This document shows, one piece after another, positions 36,601-45,411 of a DNA stretch of 50,749 nt. The translations under genes were made by a program, and so were the position numbers. How positions within the stretch are numbered: position 1 is the first letter of the stretch; the number at the start of each line of letters is the position of its first letter. Source of the DNA: Verrucomicrobiaceae bacterium (GTDB lineage Bacteria; Verrucomicrobiota; Verrucomicrobiia; Verrucomicrobiales; Verrucomicrobiaceae); contig JAEUHM010000015.1 in the NCBI GenBank assembly GCA_016795485.1, positions 1 to 50,749 on the forward strand, given 5' to 3'. The notes beneath the pieces were generated by a model. It saw only the letters and a program-made list of their open reading frames with translations, did not search any database and was not told where the DNA came from.

Positions 36601-37917
36601 TGCATCGTGACCGGCGGCTTCCAGGTCCCAGGTCGCATCGTTGTCGGAGTCTAGGTCCAAAAAGTTGGGGAAAGCGTCTGCGTCAGTATTTGCTGGTGCT
36701 GCATCCAATGCATCTCCGCCAGTAGCCAAGCCATCCACAACAGAAGCAAGCCCATCCACATCCGCATCGGTGACACCCACATCCTTCGTGTTCAGTGTGC
36801 CATCGCCATTGGTGTCGGCCAGAATGGCCGTCGAGTTCCCGCTCTCCACAAGATCGGTCACGCCATCGTTGTCGGCATCGAGATCACGCTGATCACCCAC
36901 CAAGTCACTGTCAGAGTCCTCCTCGCTGCTGGGTGCACCAGCGATGATGCCTGTAGGCCCTACCGCCCCATCTGCTTCACCATCTCCATCGGCGTCAGCC
37001 AATGCCGCCTCTCGCACGTCATTGATGCCGTCGTTGTCACTGTCAAAATCCTTCCGGTCCAAGGCCCCGTCACCATCCGTATCGCCATTGCCCTCGATGA
37101 TGTCAGATAGCCCGTCTCCGTCATCGTCCGTATCAAGATCTTCGGCATACGTATCGTCATCCAGGTCATACTGGGGCAGTGTGGGCCCTCGGGTGGCAGA
37201 TTGAATCGTCACCGACTGAAGGTTCGTGACGGTCGTGTGGGTGGAACTTGTGAACCCAACGTAGCCGGCCAGTGCATTATCCAAAAAGTCAGCCTTGAGG
37301 TCGATCGTGGTTTCAATCACCCGCACATTGTCCCAAAACACCCGCAACCGCCCTGTGGCCGCGATGTAATCCACCGCAAATCGATGATCCATGCCATCCT
37401 CAATGTCGGTAGCTCCAAAGCTGTGGTAAGCCCCGCCATGAAGCGTGATTGAAGTCGCATCCCCTTTGTTGATGGAGATCAAATCGGCATTGACCGGGTC
37501 TTGGTAGTCCGGGTCGGTATCATAACGAGTGTCGATCTTGATGACCAGTGCCGGATTGATGCCCAGCGCCCCGAGGCCCGAGCCAGTCGATCCCAGCGTG
37601 CTGATTCCCCCGCGCTGCACGACAAAAGCAATGCCCTCTCCCCCGGCATCTGCCGTCCCCAGGTTCACATCCGCCACAACATTAAAGTCCTGGGTAGAGC
37701 CCACCGCATCCATGAGCCATATCGCACCGCGCTGATTGGCAGCATTTGGGGTCAGGGTCACCACTCCGCCAGCCTCGCTGGAGTCGCCCAGCATCTGCCA
37801 GTTGATGTAGTTGTTCATCTGGGGCAGGTCCGTTGTAGACTGTGCCCATGCAACGCCCGTCAGGGCGAGCGTGGACCCCATGAGGATGGCTGGGGCTAGG
37901 TAGTTTAACATTCTCAT
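33601..37917 (-). CDS. Giant secreted lectin-like protein with Ca-binding repeats and HYR domain
   Basis: 1438 residues after a signal peptide (MLNYLAPAILMGSTLALTGV). Residues ~35-230 look like an L-type lectin sandwich (GEGIAFVVQRGG, LVIKIDTRYDTDPDY). Residues ~245-480 hold many Asp-rich DxDxDG thrombospondin-3-type repeats, which bind Ca. The middle (~520-760) has fibronectin-III-like and Ig-like strands, and ~830-950 has HYR-type modules (VVVIDDTDPEIVDP; VTITARDAAGNTAETTFNV). The C-terminal ~470 residues have repeated AF/VFSATL units of the NxxGxxAF type. It would act as a cell-surface or released adhesin. Genes 18 nt downstream are on the same strand, but a shared function is not evident. 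Confidence 0.78.
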   Translation of the reverse strand: MRMLNYLAPAILMGSTLALTGVAWAQSTTDLPQMNNYINWQMLGDSSEAGGVVTLTPNAANQRGAIWLMDAVGSTQDFNVVADVNLGTADAGGEGIAFVVQRGGISTLGSTGSGLGALGINPALVIKIDTRYDTDPDYQDPVNADLISINKGDATSITLHGGAYHSFGATDIEDGMDHRFAVDYIAATGRLRVFWDNVRVIETTIDLKADFLDNALAGYVGFTSSTHTTVTNLQSVTIQSATRGPTLPQYDLDDDTYAEDLDTDDDGDGLSDIIEGNGDTDGDGALDRKDFDSDNDGINDVREAALADADGDGEADGAVGPTGIIAGAPSSEEDSDSDLVGDQRDLDADNDGVTDLVESGNSTAILADTNGDGTLNTKDVGVTDADVDGLASVVDGLATGGDALDAAPANTDADAFPNFLDLDSDNDATWDLEAAGHDAGLIDVNDDGQIDAGMIADADNDGLPDVIDDDDAEFGGATLNIDVLARAANSVTPTAASVGGSVDMIGQTTTLLIEYSDNAAMNSAAITTAINLGAGTALEIRTYGLSSLLPSKEYHYRAIARTAWGTARSPLKTFNTTVLHWGTTGAVPGDGEVDVNLIPTNSTVVYASSSGAQYDVYITTTNLDRSGVIEILGEPSWFVEGSRSNTTPSTITVRFFEPGTLTPASVEGVRFRIEDIEEGEALSDFSFWDDNGFQQSVVFSDLNVFDYSHAPTLTLSDTRVENGAALESTFQHGKWVDVDLTDQPVSGFEFNVHRSSSGGSIVLTHLGKPANVLDFTGTFSPLVLSTGVSGDVPLPDYTGQATHTGSMGAVVTQSPAPGTDLNAGTHEVTLTLEDEDGTTAVIAFHVVVIDDTDPEIVDPGGGYTPDEVDSLTPLANYIPQAIITDNVAVTSVVQSPPAGSITSVGVTEVTITARDAAGNTAETTFNVVVVPEVVPSGSVRYSSLLSTTSDATSYGAPAGARFKTFGQPSINEDNATAFTATYAVGTKLKVGLFAGNPATLVAKQDDAAPDVSGTHFVNFNAPCLNRGTGVTPSVAFLARIMPDVGEPAIPTAQQLGLWTNVGGSLELVARGGDLAPGTGAVFKAITSVSLVEDEIVFTATLSGGVTTASDVGAWRWTVGGGGPELIIQEGDVINTMSTNKTVRTIQFIPAVGTTTGHGRHHPQAGLYAMRLAFTDGNAANYLIDGTGAGFLFEPVAQTRQSLLTDFQAATMGIPAINTSSSMAMVQTFYTPLSSGITKADNAAIMTLTGSTWEIAVRKGDPAVSTVVGWNGFTDPIINELGDIAWYGSLSASTSANGYALGYKLAGQPPEVLARLSDVAPETGGGKFKAITSIALPGGTYGPVFSATLQSTTSGVSPGPGGVTTANDLGVWGTSSAGTVKLVLREGQSLAGRTVKAFQVLGVVAGSPGQPRSFTSTGTIVFRVQFTDRVETILAVQLP

Positions 37918-38103
37918 AGGCTGACTGGGGAAAGCTTTTTTGATGCTGGAGGAGGCTTTGGGTTCAAAAGGAACGCGTCCCTTAGGGCATTTTGGCGGAG
38001 TAAAGAACGGTTTTTATATCAAAAATGACATTTTTTCGCAAGCTTGGGTTTTGATGGTGATTTGTTAAAGTTTGCGCCTCGGAGGCCGTTTAGCTGCCTC
38101 CCC
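37918..38103. promoter_or_regulatory. Divergent AT-rich promoter region
   Basis: A 186-nt gap between the divergent giant lectin-like gene and the DUF1080 fusion. The A/T-rich section around 38000-38045 stands out against the GC-rich neighbours and probably contains promoters in both directions; no specific box was recognised. Confidence 0.45.
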
Positions 38104-41100
38104 ATGAAACTCGTTACCTGTCTTTTCACCCTCGGACTGCTCGCGCCGATTGCTTCGTTCGCCCAACAAGGCTTCAAGCCCCTCTTCAATGGCAAGGACC
38201 TTTCCGGTTGGGACGGCAACCCAGAACTTTGGTCAGTCAAGGACGGAGCCATCACTGGCAAGACCAACGGCCCGGACCACCTGTCCTACAATCAGTTCCT
38301 CATCTGGCGCGGTGGGAAGGTCAAAAACTTTGAACTCAAGGCCAAAATCAAGGTCACTGGCAACAACACCGGCATCCAATATCGCAGCAAGGAACTCCCC
38401 GAGAATGGGAAGTGGTCCATCGGCGGCTACCAGTGCGATGTCCACCCTACCCCCCAGAACAACGCGATGGTCTACGAGGAGCGCGGTCGCGGCATCATCT
38501 GTCAGAATGGCCAAAGCGTGGTCATTGACCCCGAAAAAGTCCGCTGGCTCGTAGCCGAGCGCGATCCCGTCAATGTCGACACCGCACAATGGAACGAATA
38601 CAGCATCACGGCCAACGGCAATCACATCGTCCATCGCGTTAATGGCAAAGTCACCGCTGATCTCACGGATCACGAGGAGTCAGCCCGTGCGTTGGAAGGT
38701 CTACTTGCCTTCCAGATTCACCGCGGTCCGGCCATGGACGTCCAAATAAAGGACGTAATGCTAAAAGAGCTCCCAGAAGGCGGCGTGCAATCCTTTGCCA
38801 AGAGCGCCATCCCTAGTGATGCCCAGGTGATCGAGCAAAAGAAGCCTGCGGCCAAAGGACAGCCCGCTCCCAAGGGCAAAGGTAAGGGAAAAGGCAAAGG
38901 CAATCCCAAAAAGGCCGCTGCTGCCCCGGCAGAACCGAAAGACAAGGAGAAAGGCAAAGCACGTCCCGCTGCTGTTGGTCCTGCCGTCGGAGAGAACAAG
39001 GCTACCCCCATCTCCCGCATTCGCGCTCCCAAAGGCTTCCAAGTTGAGCTCATTTACTCAGTTCCTGGAGTCGACCAGGGTTCCTGGGTGAACCTCACCA
39101 GCGATGACAAAGGCCGCATCTACGCCTCAGATCAATACGGTGGCCTTTATCGCTTCACGCCTCCAGCTCCAGGCAAAACCCTCCAGGCTGCCGACATCCA
39201 GAAGGTCCCAGCCGACATCCGAGCCGTCAACGGTATGCTCTTCGCCTTCGGTGCTCTTTATGTCGGCGTTAACGATTACGAGCAAAAGGTTCCCAGCGGC
39301 CTCTATCGCATCACAGATAGCAACAATGACGATCAACTCGACAAAGTAGAGCTTCTCCGCGCCATCGAGTCCAGGGGCGACCACGGGGTGCACGCCGTCG
39401 TGCTCACCCCCGATGGCAAAGGCCTCTACCTTGTCTGTGGCAATGGTGCCAAGGCCACCACACTCTCCAAATCGTCCCCTGTGCCTCAAGTTTGGGGCGA
39501 AGACCATCTCCTGCCTCGCATGCCAGATGGCCGTGGGTTCATGCGCGATGTCGTCGGGCCCGGCGGCATCATCTATCGTGTCGATCCAGAAGGGAAAAAC
39601 TTCGAGGCGGTGGCCAATGGGTTCCGCAACATCTTTGACGCCGCACTCAATCGCGATGGCGAACTGTTCACCTACGATGCGGACATGGAGTATGACTTCA
39701 ACACCTCGTGGTATCGCCCAACTCGCATCAATCACGTGACCAGCGGTGCCGAGTTTGGTTGGCGCAATGGAGCAGGCAAGCGCCCTGCATGGTATCCAGA
39801 CAACCTCCCTGCCGTCGTAGACATCGGCCCTGGCTCACCCACTGGCGTTACCTTCGGTTATGGAGCCAAGTTCCCCGCAAAGTACCAAAACGCTCTCTAC
39901 GCGCTCGACTGGAGTTGGGGCAAGATGTACGCCATCCACCTGACACCCACGGGAGCCACTTACACCGCTACTAAAGAAGAGTTCATTAGCGGATCTCCCC
40001 TGCCCCTCACGGATGCCATCATCCATCCCAAGGACGGAGCCATGTATTTCGCTATTGGAGGCCGCCGTGTGCAGTCTGGACTCTATCGGGTCACCTATGC
40101 TGGTGAAGAAAGCACCGCTGAGGAAGTGGTGAAGTCCGCCCAAACCGATGTCGTGAAACTCCGCCATCAACTGGAGGCCTTCCATGGCAAACAAGACCCC
40201 AAAGCCATCGAAGTCGCAGGCCCCCAGCTCTCTCATCCAGATCGCTTCGTTCGCTGGGCCGCTAGAGTTGCCATTGAGCACCAGCCAGTGGTCCAGTGGG
40301 CTGAGTTTGCGCTCACCAGCGGCAATGCAGAAGCCCTCATGGCCCTCGCACGCGTGGCAGGCACTTGCCCACAGATCGCACCCTCAGGTCGCAACGTCGA
40401 CCCTGAGCTCCGTAATCGTCTGTTAACCGCCCTTCTGGCTCTCGACATTGGTGAACTCCCCACCGACTTCCAACTCGCTGCCGTCCGCACCATCCAGATC
40501 GTCATGAACCGCTTTGACCATCCAGATGATGCCACGGTAGCCAAGCTCATCGCCAAACTTGATCCCCTGTTCCCATCCACCTCAGCCGAGATGAACTGGC
40601 TCCTCTGTGAGACCCTGGTTTATCTCCAAGCCCCCTCTGCCGCTGAGAAAGGCATGGAACTCATCGCTGAGGCACCCACCCAAGAAGAGCAGATCGAGTA
40701 TGCCCGCAGTCTCCGCATGTTGAAGACCGGCTGGACATCAGAGACCCGCATCGCCCAACTCAACTGGCTCCTCAAAGCGGCCAACTACCGTGGCGGAGCC
40801 AGCTTCACCAAGTACATTGAGTTCATACGCAATGACTCCCTCGCTACCTTTACCGAGGCCGAGAAGAAAGAGCATGCCGCTCTCATTGAGAAGAAGCCAG
40901 AGACCAAGTCCGCTCTGGAGAACATCGCCGCCATGTTCGTTGGCCGCACCCCTACCATGTGGACGCTCGATCAACTCAGCAAAGCAGCCGCCACCGGCAT
41001 GAAGAACCGCGACTTCGACAATGGCCGCAAAATGTTTGGCGCTGTGGGCTGCTTTGCCTGCCATCGCTTCGGCAACGAAGGCGGTATGACCGGCCCCGAC

Positions 41101-41457
41101 CTCACCGGCTCAGGCGGACGTTACAGCCCCCATGACCTGCTGGATCAAATCATCAACCCCAGCAAAGAGATCAACGAGCAGTTTGCTCCTATCGTCGTGA
41201 CCAAGAACAACGGAGAAGTCATGACCGGAGTCGTCGTCAACCTCAGCGGAGACGGCGTCACGCTCAACACCGACCTCAGCGACCCCAACCAGCGCGCCAA
41301 CATCGACCGCAAAGAAGTAAAGAGCATCGAGCCCAGTAAAGTAAGTCTCATGCCCCCCATGCTGCTCAACATGCTCAAGGAAGAAGAAGTCCTAGACCTC
41401 GTCGCCTACGTCCTGAGCGGAGGGAACCGCGAAAACGGCGCATTCAAAAAGAACTAA
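38104..41457 (+). CDS. DUF1080 - beta-propeller - HEAT - cytochrome c fusion
   Basis: 1117 residues. Signal peptide (KLVTCLFTLGLLAPIASFAQ), then a DUF1080 domain (~22-220, FKPLFNGKDLSGWDGN), known in this family as a 3-keto-disaccharide hydrolase. A Lys/Gly/Ala-rich linker (~245-305) leads to a PVC-type dehydrogenase-like beta-propeller (~310-680; ICRIRAPKG-like ISRIRAPKGFQVELIY). HEAT-like helices follow (~700-960), then a cytochrome c domain with GCFACHRF (Cys983-His987) and a distal LMPPMLLNML Met ligand. I infer that the propeller oxidises a sugar C3, electrons leave through the heme, and DUF1080 cleaves the keto-glycoside. The ATG at 38104 starts the signal peptide. Ends at a strong terminator. 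Confidence 0.85.
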   Translation: MKLVTCLFTLGLLAPIASFAQQGFKPLFNGKDLSGWDGNPELWSVKDGAITGKTNGPDHLSYNQFLIWRGGKVKNFELKAKIKVTGNNTGIQYRSKELPENGKWSIGGYQCDVHPTPQNNAMVYEERGRGIICQNGQSVVIDPEKVRWLVAERDPVNVDTAQWNEYSITANGNHIVHRVNGKVTADLTDHEESARALEGLLAFQIHRGPAMDVQIKDVMLKELPEGGVQSFAKSAIPSDAQVIEQKKPAAKGQPAPKGKGKGKGKGNPKKAAAAPAEPKDKEKGKARPAAVGPAVGENKATPISRIRAPKGFQVELIYSVPGVDQGSWVNLTSDDKGRIYASDQYGGLYRFTPPAPGKTLQAADIQKVPADIRAVNGMLFAFGALYVGVNDYEQKVPSGLYRITDSNNDDQLDKVELLRAIESRGDHGVHAVVLTPDGKGLYLVCGNGAKATTLSKSSPVPQVWGEDHLLPRMPDGRGFMRDVVGPGGIIYRVDPEGKNFEAVANGFRNIFDAALNRDGELFTYDADMEYDFNTSWYRPTRINHVTSGAEFGWRNGAGKRPAWYPDNLPAVVDIGPGSPTGVTFGYGAKFPAKYQNALYALDWSWGKMYAIHLTPTGATYTATKEEFISGSPLPLTDAIIHPKDGAMYFAIGGRRVQSGLYRVTYAGEESTAEEVVKSAQTDVVKLRHQLEAFHGKQDPKAIEVAGPQLSHPDRFVRWAARVAIEHQPVVQWAEFALTSGNAEALMALARVAGTCPQIAPSGRNVDPELRNRLLTALLALDIGELPTDFQLAAVRTIQIVMNRFDHPDDATVAKLIAKLDPLFPSTSAEMNWLLCETLVYLQAPSAAEKGMELIAEAPTQEEQIEYARSLRMLKTGWTSETRIAQLNWLLKAANYRGGASFTKYIEFIRNDSLATFTEAEKKEHAALIEKKPETKSALENIAAMFVGRTPTMWTLDQLSKAAATGMKNRDFDNGRKMFGAVGCFACHRFGNEGGMTGPDLTGSGGRYSPHDLLDQIINPSKEINEQFAPIVVTKNNGEVMTGVVVNLSGDGVTLNTDLSDPNQRANIDRKEVKSIEPSKVSLMPPMLLNMLKEEEVLDLVAYVLSGGNRENGAFKKN

Positions 41458-41481
41458 CCGCTCCCAAACATCCCCAAACCC

Positions 41482-41519
41482 AACCGCCCCGTGCTTTCGT
41501 CCAGCCGGGGCGGTTTTTT
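41482..41519 (+). terminator. Rho-independent terminator after the DUF1080 fusion gene
   Basis: 10-bp perfect stem AACCGCCCCG / CGGGGCGGTT followed by a run of six T. It lies 25 nt after the stop codon and separates that gene from the 21-bp array. Confidence 0.93.
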
Positions 41520-41635
41520 GTGCCTCTAGCACAGCACCCTTCACCCGATCTCCATCCAGGTGACCGTGATCGCAGCGACTCCAGAACGCTTCTACCCGCA
41601 CTCGACACAGAAACCATCGGACAGCCCTGGGCTTG

Positions 41636-41901
41636 GACTCAAATGAGTCTGTCTTGGACTCAAACGAGTCTGTCATGGACTCAACCGAGTCTGTCATGGA
41701 CTCAAATGAGTCTGTCATGGACTCAAACGAGTCTGTCTTGGACTCAAACGAGTCTGTCATGGACTCAAACGAGTCTGTCTTGGACTCAAATGAGTCTGTC
41801 TTAGACTCAAACGAGTCTGTCTTGGACTCAAACGAGTCTGTCATGGACTCAAATGAGTCTGTCTTAGACTCAAACGAGTCTGTCATGGACTCAAATGAGT
41901 C
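41636..41901. repeat. 21-bp tandem array 2, 13 units with invariant stem arms
   Basis: Thirteen units start at 41636, 41657, 41678 ... 41888, every 21 nt without indels. Each starts with GACTC, a 4-nt loop (AAAC, AAAT or once AACC) and GAGTC, an inverted repeat. A 7-nt tail then follows (TGTCTTG, TGTCATG or TGTCTTA). All 26 stem arms (130 positions) are identical; substitutions occur only in the third and fourth loop bases and the fifth and seventh tail bases. The array lies between the terminator of the DUF1080 gene and the end of the convergent MFS-PlsC gene. Long open frames in it result from the period being divisible by three. I do not call them genes. Confidence 0.97.
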
Positions 41902-42013
41902 TTTTCGAGATCCGGTTGGTGTCGGGTGTCATTCGGTGAGGAGACTGTCCTTTTTCAGGGAGTGTGGCACCGGTTCATGGCTCGCCTTGAGCAACCATGC
42001 GGAGTGCTTTAGG

Positions 42014-43906
42014 TCACGGCGCTTCGTTGCCACCGTCCCGCATCGTCTTGAGCTCAGTGAGAACGCGGTCGGTGGTGGCTTCACGGGGCTCAAGGACTGG
42101 TCCAAACTTCACGACGACGGGATAACGGAGCTTTTTGGGCCACTTCGTGAAGACGCGGCCATCTTTCCAGGAGAAAATGGAGCCCCACAAGCCGTCCAGC
42201 CAAACCGGCACGGCCGGAGTGCGGGCCTGACGGAGGATGAGTTCAAAGCCCTTCTGAAGCTCACCAAGTTCCCCTGTGCGAGTCAGCGATCCCTCGGGGA
42301 ATAGGCAAACCACTTCCCCTTCCTGGAGCGCTTCGGTCACGGTGCGGATGGCGTCTTTGGCCCTAGTGGCAGAGATGGGCACAGTGCCGAAGATGCGGAG
42401 GAAGCCGTTCATCCACCAGACGCGATAGAGCACATCCCAGATGACGAACCGAACGGGACGCTCGCACGCTGCCGAGAGAACGAGGGCATCGACATAACTG
42501 ACGTGATTGGGCAACAAAAGCACGCCGCCGGTGGCTGGCACACGTGAGGCGTCCACCGGCTTCACCCGATAGATGGAGCGCACGATGAGCAGGCACAGGA
42601 AACGCACCATGTCTTTGGGCACGATGCGGGAGATGTAGAAGGCTGCGGCCAGTGAGATGATGCCAATGACGCCGAGTTGAGCCTGGGACGAGACGCCTAG
42701 CTTGATCATGATCCACACCAGGACGTTCCCCCCCACACCGCCGATGAGGCAATCAAGGAGATTGGCACTGGAGAGGATGCGGGCGCGCTCATCTGCCGCC
42801 GCACGGTCTTGGACGAACGACGACAGCGGCACCAAGAAGATGCCACCAGCAAGCCCCACAACGCCGAGCGCAACGTAAACACTGGGTCCTTGAAGTGGAA
42901 GCAACCAAGCAGCGATAAGCCCGCCCGCGATGCCAAGCCCCGCCACGGGCACAACGCCGAGCTCAATCTTCTTCCTGCAAATCCAACCACCAAGTAACCC
43001 GCCGAGCATGACGCCGACTCCGATGATGGCTGACATGCGAGAAACCTCCGCGGTGGCATTGGCGTCACTGCCGGGGTGTAGATCCTTCCCAAGACCAACC
43101 ATGATCGTGCCCACGGAGTAGCTCATGAACCAAAAGAACACCATGCCGCTGACGGCCAAGCCAATAGAGCGCTGCCGAAATGCCCCGCCCAACTGATGCA
43201 GGTGCTCCCACCAGATGGAATGGCGATAGTGAAGCTCGGGGTAGCCGGGAGTTCTCCGCGTGACCAAGGAGGCAACGATTTGAAACAACGCCAGGACCGC
43301 ACAACCGATGATCGGATACAGACCCGCATCCCAAGCATCGAATCCGCGATCTCGCAGTTGTTTGTAAATCTCACCGCCAGCCCCAATGCCACTCAGAATG
43401 CCCACCATCATGAACATCTGAAGCAGTCCGTTCACACGGCCAAGGCCGTCTGAGCCAACCAGCTCCTTCATGATGCCTGACTTGGCAGGGCTGAAGATGG
43501 CGGCTTGGACAGCTAGACCAAAGAAGAACACAAGACACCACCACAGGCTGGTCTCGCCTGCTCGGCTCCACAGCGCGGCGATGAATCCCAGGTAGCAAAA
43601 GAGTTGGCTGACTTGAGTCCAGAGGATGATCTTTTGCTTGGAGAACCGGTCAGAGAGGTATCCGGCGATTGGAGCAAACAGGATGTAGGGAAGCGAGAAA
43701 ACGATGGCCAAGTAGACCTGCATCTCTTTGCCAATGGCCGTATCCGCAGCCACTCCAAGCGCGACACCGATGATCAGTAGCTTGACGAGGTTGTCTCCAA
43801 ACGCATTGAGAGCCTGCACCAAAAGCACGGCCCACACGGAGCCCGTGGCAGGTTGGGTCGGGGATGGGATGGAGTTGTTGGCCACGGAAGCCGATGAATC
43901 ACTCAT
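42014..43906 (-). CDS. MFS transporter - PlsC acyltransferase fusion (LplT/Aas-like)
   Basis: 630 residues. Residues ~1-400 form a 12-helix MFS transporter (LLVQALNAFGDNLVKLLIIG at the start, GYLSDRFSKQ loop) like the lysophospholipid flippase LplT. Residues ~435-620 form a PlsC domain with NHVSYVDAL (HX4D catalytic motif) and LFPEGSLTR. In other bacteria LplT is fused to, or works with, Aas to take in lyso-PE and reacylate it. Here the acyl-ACP synthetase domain of Aas is absent. It lies 110 nt downstream of the flavoprotein gene on the same strand. Confidence 0.87.
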   Translation of the reverse strand: MSDSSASVANNSIPSPTQPATGSVWAVLLVQALNAFGDNLVKLLIIGVALGVAADTAIGKEMQVYLAIVFSLPYILFAPIAGYLSDRFSKQKIILWTQVSQLFCYLGFIAALWSRAGETSLWWCLVFFFGLAVQAAIFSPAKSGIMKELVGSDGLGRVNGLLQMFMMVGILSGIGAGGEIYKQLRDRGFDAWDAGLYPIIGCAVLALFQIVASLVTRRTPGYPELHYRHSIWWEHLHQLGGAFRQRSIGLAVSGMVFFWFMSYSVGTIMVGLGKDLHPGSDANATAEVSRMSAIIGVGVMLGGLLGGWICRKKIELGVVPVAGLGIAGGLIAAWLLPLQGPSVYVALGVVGLAGGIFLVPLSSFVQDRAAADERARILSSANLLDCLIGGVGGNVLVWIMIKLGVSSQAQLGVIGIISLAAAFYISRIVPKDMVRFLCLLIVRSIYRVKPVDASRVPATGGVLLLPNHVSYVDALVLSAACERPVRFVIWDVLYRVWWMNGFLRIFGTVPISATRAKDAIRTVTEALQEGEVVCLFPEGSLTRTGELGELQKGFELILRQARTPAVPVWLDGLWGSIFSWKDGRVFTKWPKKLRYPVVVKFGPVLEPREATTDRVLTELKTMRDGGNEAP

Positions 43907-44016
43907 GCGGCCCCACTGTTACCCGGTGAAGGTAATACGCGCAACCCTGTCGGGCTATGCGACCGCTAAACGAAAACACAGCATCGTGCGACTGAATCAC
44001 TCCCACGCTAGGTGCC

Positions 44017-45303
44017 TCACGCCGCCATGGGCATGGGCTTGCCGTAGGGGAGTTCGTCGGGCAGAGGCACGAACTCGGAGATTTTGCTCCACAGGGCGCT
44101 GAAGTCCTTGTTCACATCGCCAGAGAGGCAATCCGTAAGTTCGCCGCTGGCTTCAGGATACTTCATGACGACGTCTTTGAAGGAGAAGTCCGGGTTGTAG
44201 AAGGCGTAGACGAGCTTCCTCATGTTCTCCACGCCCTGACGCATCGCTTGACCGTAGGGCTCAAAGCGCGCTGGCGAGAGGTCGTTGGCCTCCAGGCCCT
44301 GATGGATGAGGTCGGCTGCCAAAACACCGCTCTTGAGCGCTAGCATGACACCGCTGCTAAACACGGGGTCGAGGAATGCAAACGCATCCCCTGCTAGCAG
44401 CAGTCCTGGCGCTGCACAGTATTTGGAGTGATGTGAATACTCGCTGGTGATAAAGTAGTCACCCACTTGCTGACCTTCCGCGAGGTGCTCACGAATCCAC
44501 TCGTTCTGCAGAACTTCACGATCAAAGATGGCTTTGAGATCGCGTACGCCATCTCGAGTGAGATATTTGCCTTCTGCCACGATGCCCACGCTGACGCGAT
44601 CGTTGTGTTGCGGGATGTGCCAGAACCAGCCTTTCTCAGGAACAAAGGCGATGGTGGTGGCTCCTTCGTCGAGGCCACACTCCCGCTTTGAGCCTTCGTA
44701 GTAGGTCCAGACCGCTACTTTATTGAGAAAGGGATCGCGCACTCGCCATGAGTTGCGCGTGGAGGTGAAGGCTTCTTTGCCGGAGCAATCCACGGTGATC
44801 CGGGCGCGGACTTCTGAAAGCGTGCCGTCTGGGGATTTGATCTCCACCCCAACCGTAGCGTCATTTTCAGTCAAAAGCCGGGTGACCGTGGTTCCCTCCA
44901 CCACTTCAGCGCCCTTTTCCCGAGCGTTGTCCATCATCATCTGGTCAAACTCCGCACGAGTGACCTGCCAAGTCTGAGCCACCGTCTCTTTGTCATACCT
45001 AGTGTGGAAATAGAACGGCTGGGAACGCTTCCCATCTGGCTGCACGAAGGACACCGAGTACTTCTTCACAAACGAGGAGGCCCGCATCTTGGGGATCATG
45101 CCAATGCGCTCCAGCGGCTGGTAGGTGAACGGGATCAGCGACTCTCCAATGCGATAGCGCGGAAAGCGGTCACGCTCGATGACTAGCACTCGATGGCCGT
45201 GACTGGCGAGCACCGCCGCTGTGCTGGTGCCGGCTGGGCCGCCGCCGATCATGATAGCATCGTAGTTGGATTGAAGGGGCTGGGACATAAGGAGTTGCTT
45301 CAT
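44017..45303 (-). CDS. FAD-dependent oxidoreductase, halogenase-like
   Basis: 428 residues with an N-terminal FAD-binding GGGPAGTSTAAVLA and a second FAD motif (LLAGDAFAFLDPVFSSGVML). GWFWHIPQHNDRVSVGIV resembles the WxWxIP signature of flavin-dependent halogenases, and PRYRIGESLIP matches that family near residue 48. Related non-halogenating geranylgeranyl-reductase-like proteins share the first two features, so halogenation is possible but not certain. No biosynthetic cluster is nearby. Upstream gene of the MFS-PlsC gene. An internal start at 45288 is possible. Confidence 0.75.
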   Translation of the reverse strand: MKQLLMSQPLQSNYDAIMIGGGPAGTSTAAVLASHGHRVLVIERDRFPRYRIGESLIPFTYQPLERIGMIPKMRASSFVKKYSVSFVQPDGKRSQPFYFHTRYDKETVAQTWQVTRAEFDQMMMDNAREKGAEVVEGTTVTRLLTENDATVGVEIKSPDGTLSEVRARITVDCSGKEAFTSTRNSWRVRDPFLNKVAVWTYYEGSKRECGLDEGATTIAFVPEKGWFWHIPQHNDRVSVGIVAEGKYLTRDGVRDLKAIFDREVLQNEWIREHLAEGQQVGDYFITSEYSHHSKYCAAPGLLLAGDAFAFLDPVFSSGVMLALKSGVLAADLIHQGLEANDLSPARFEPYGQAMRQGVENMRKLVYAFYNPDFSFKDVVMKYPEASGELTDCLSGDVNKDFSALWSKISEFVPLPDELPYGKPMPMAA

Positions 45304-45411
45304 GTAATACGGTGGGAGTTGCCATAAGGAATCACCAACCGTGACAAATCAGGGGTGTTCCGAAGGCAGAGTTGTTGGCAAAGAGGAGCGGAGCCTGCTA
45401 AAAACGGGCTT

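Noticed and set aside
41636..41901. Plasmid-type iteron origin
   Set aside because: No replication initiator gene or AT-rich/DnaA-box region is nearby; context is chromosomal housekeeping and accessory genes.
41392..42304. Long open frames across array 2 with DSNESV or TDSFES heptads
   Set aside because: The 21-nt period is divisible by three and the unit lacks stops in several frames on both strands, so long frames are automatic; there is no start context or family support.
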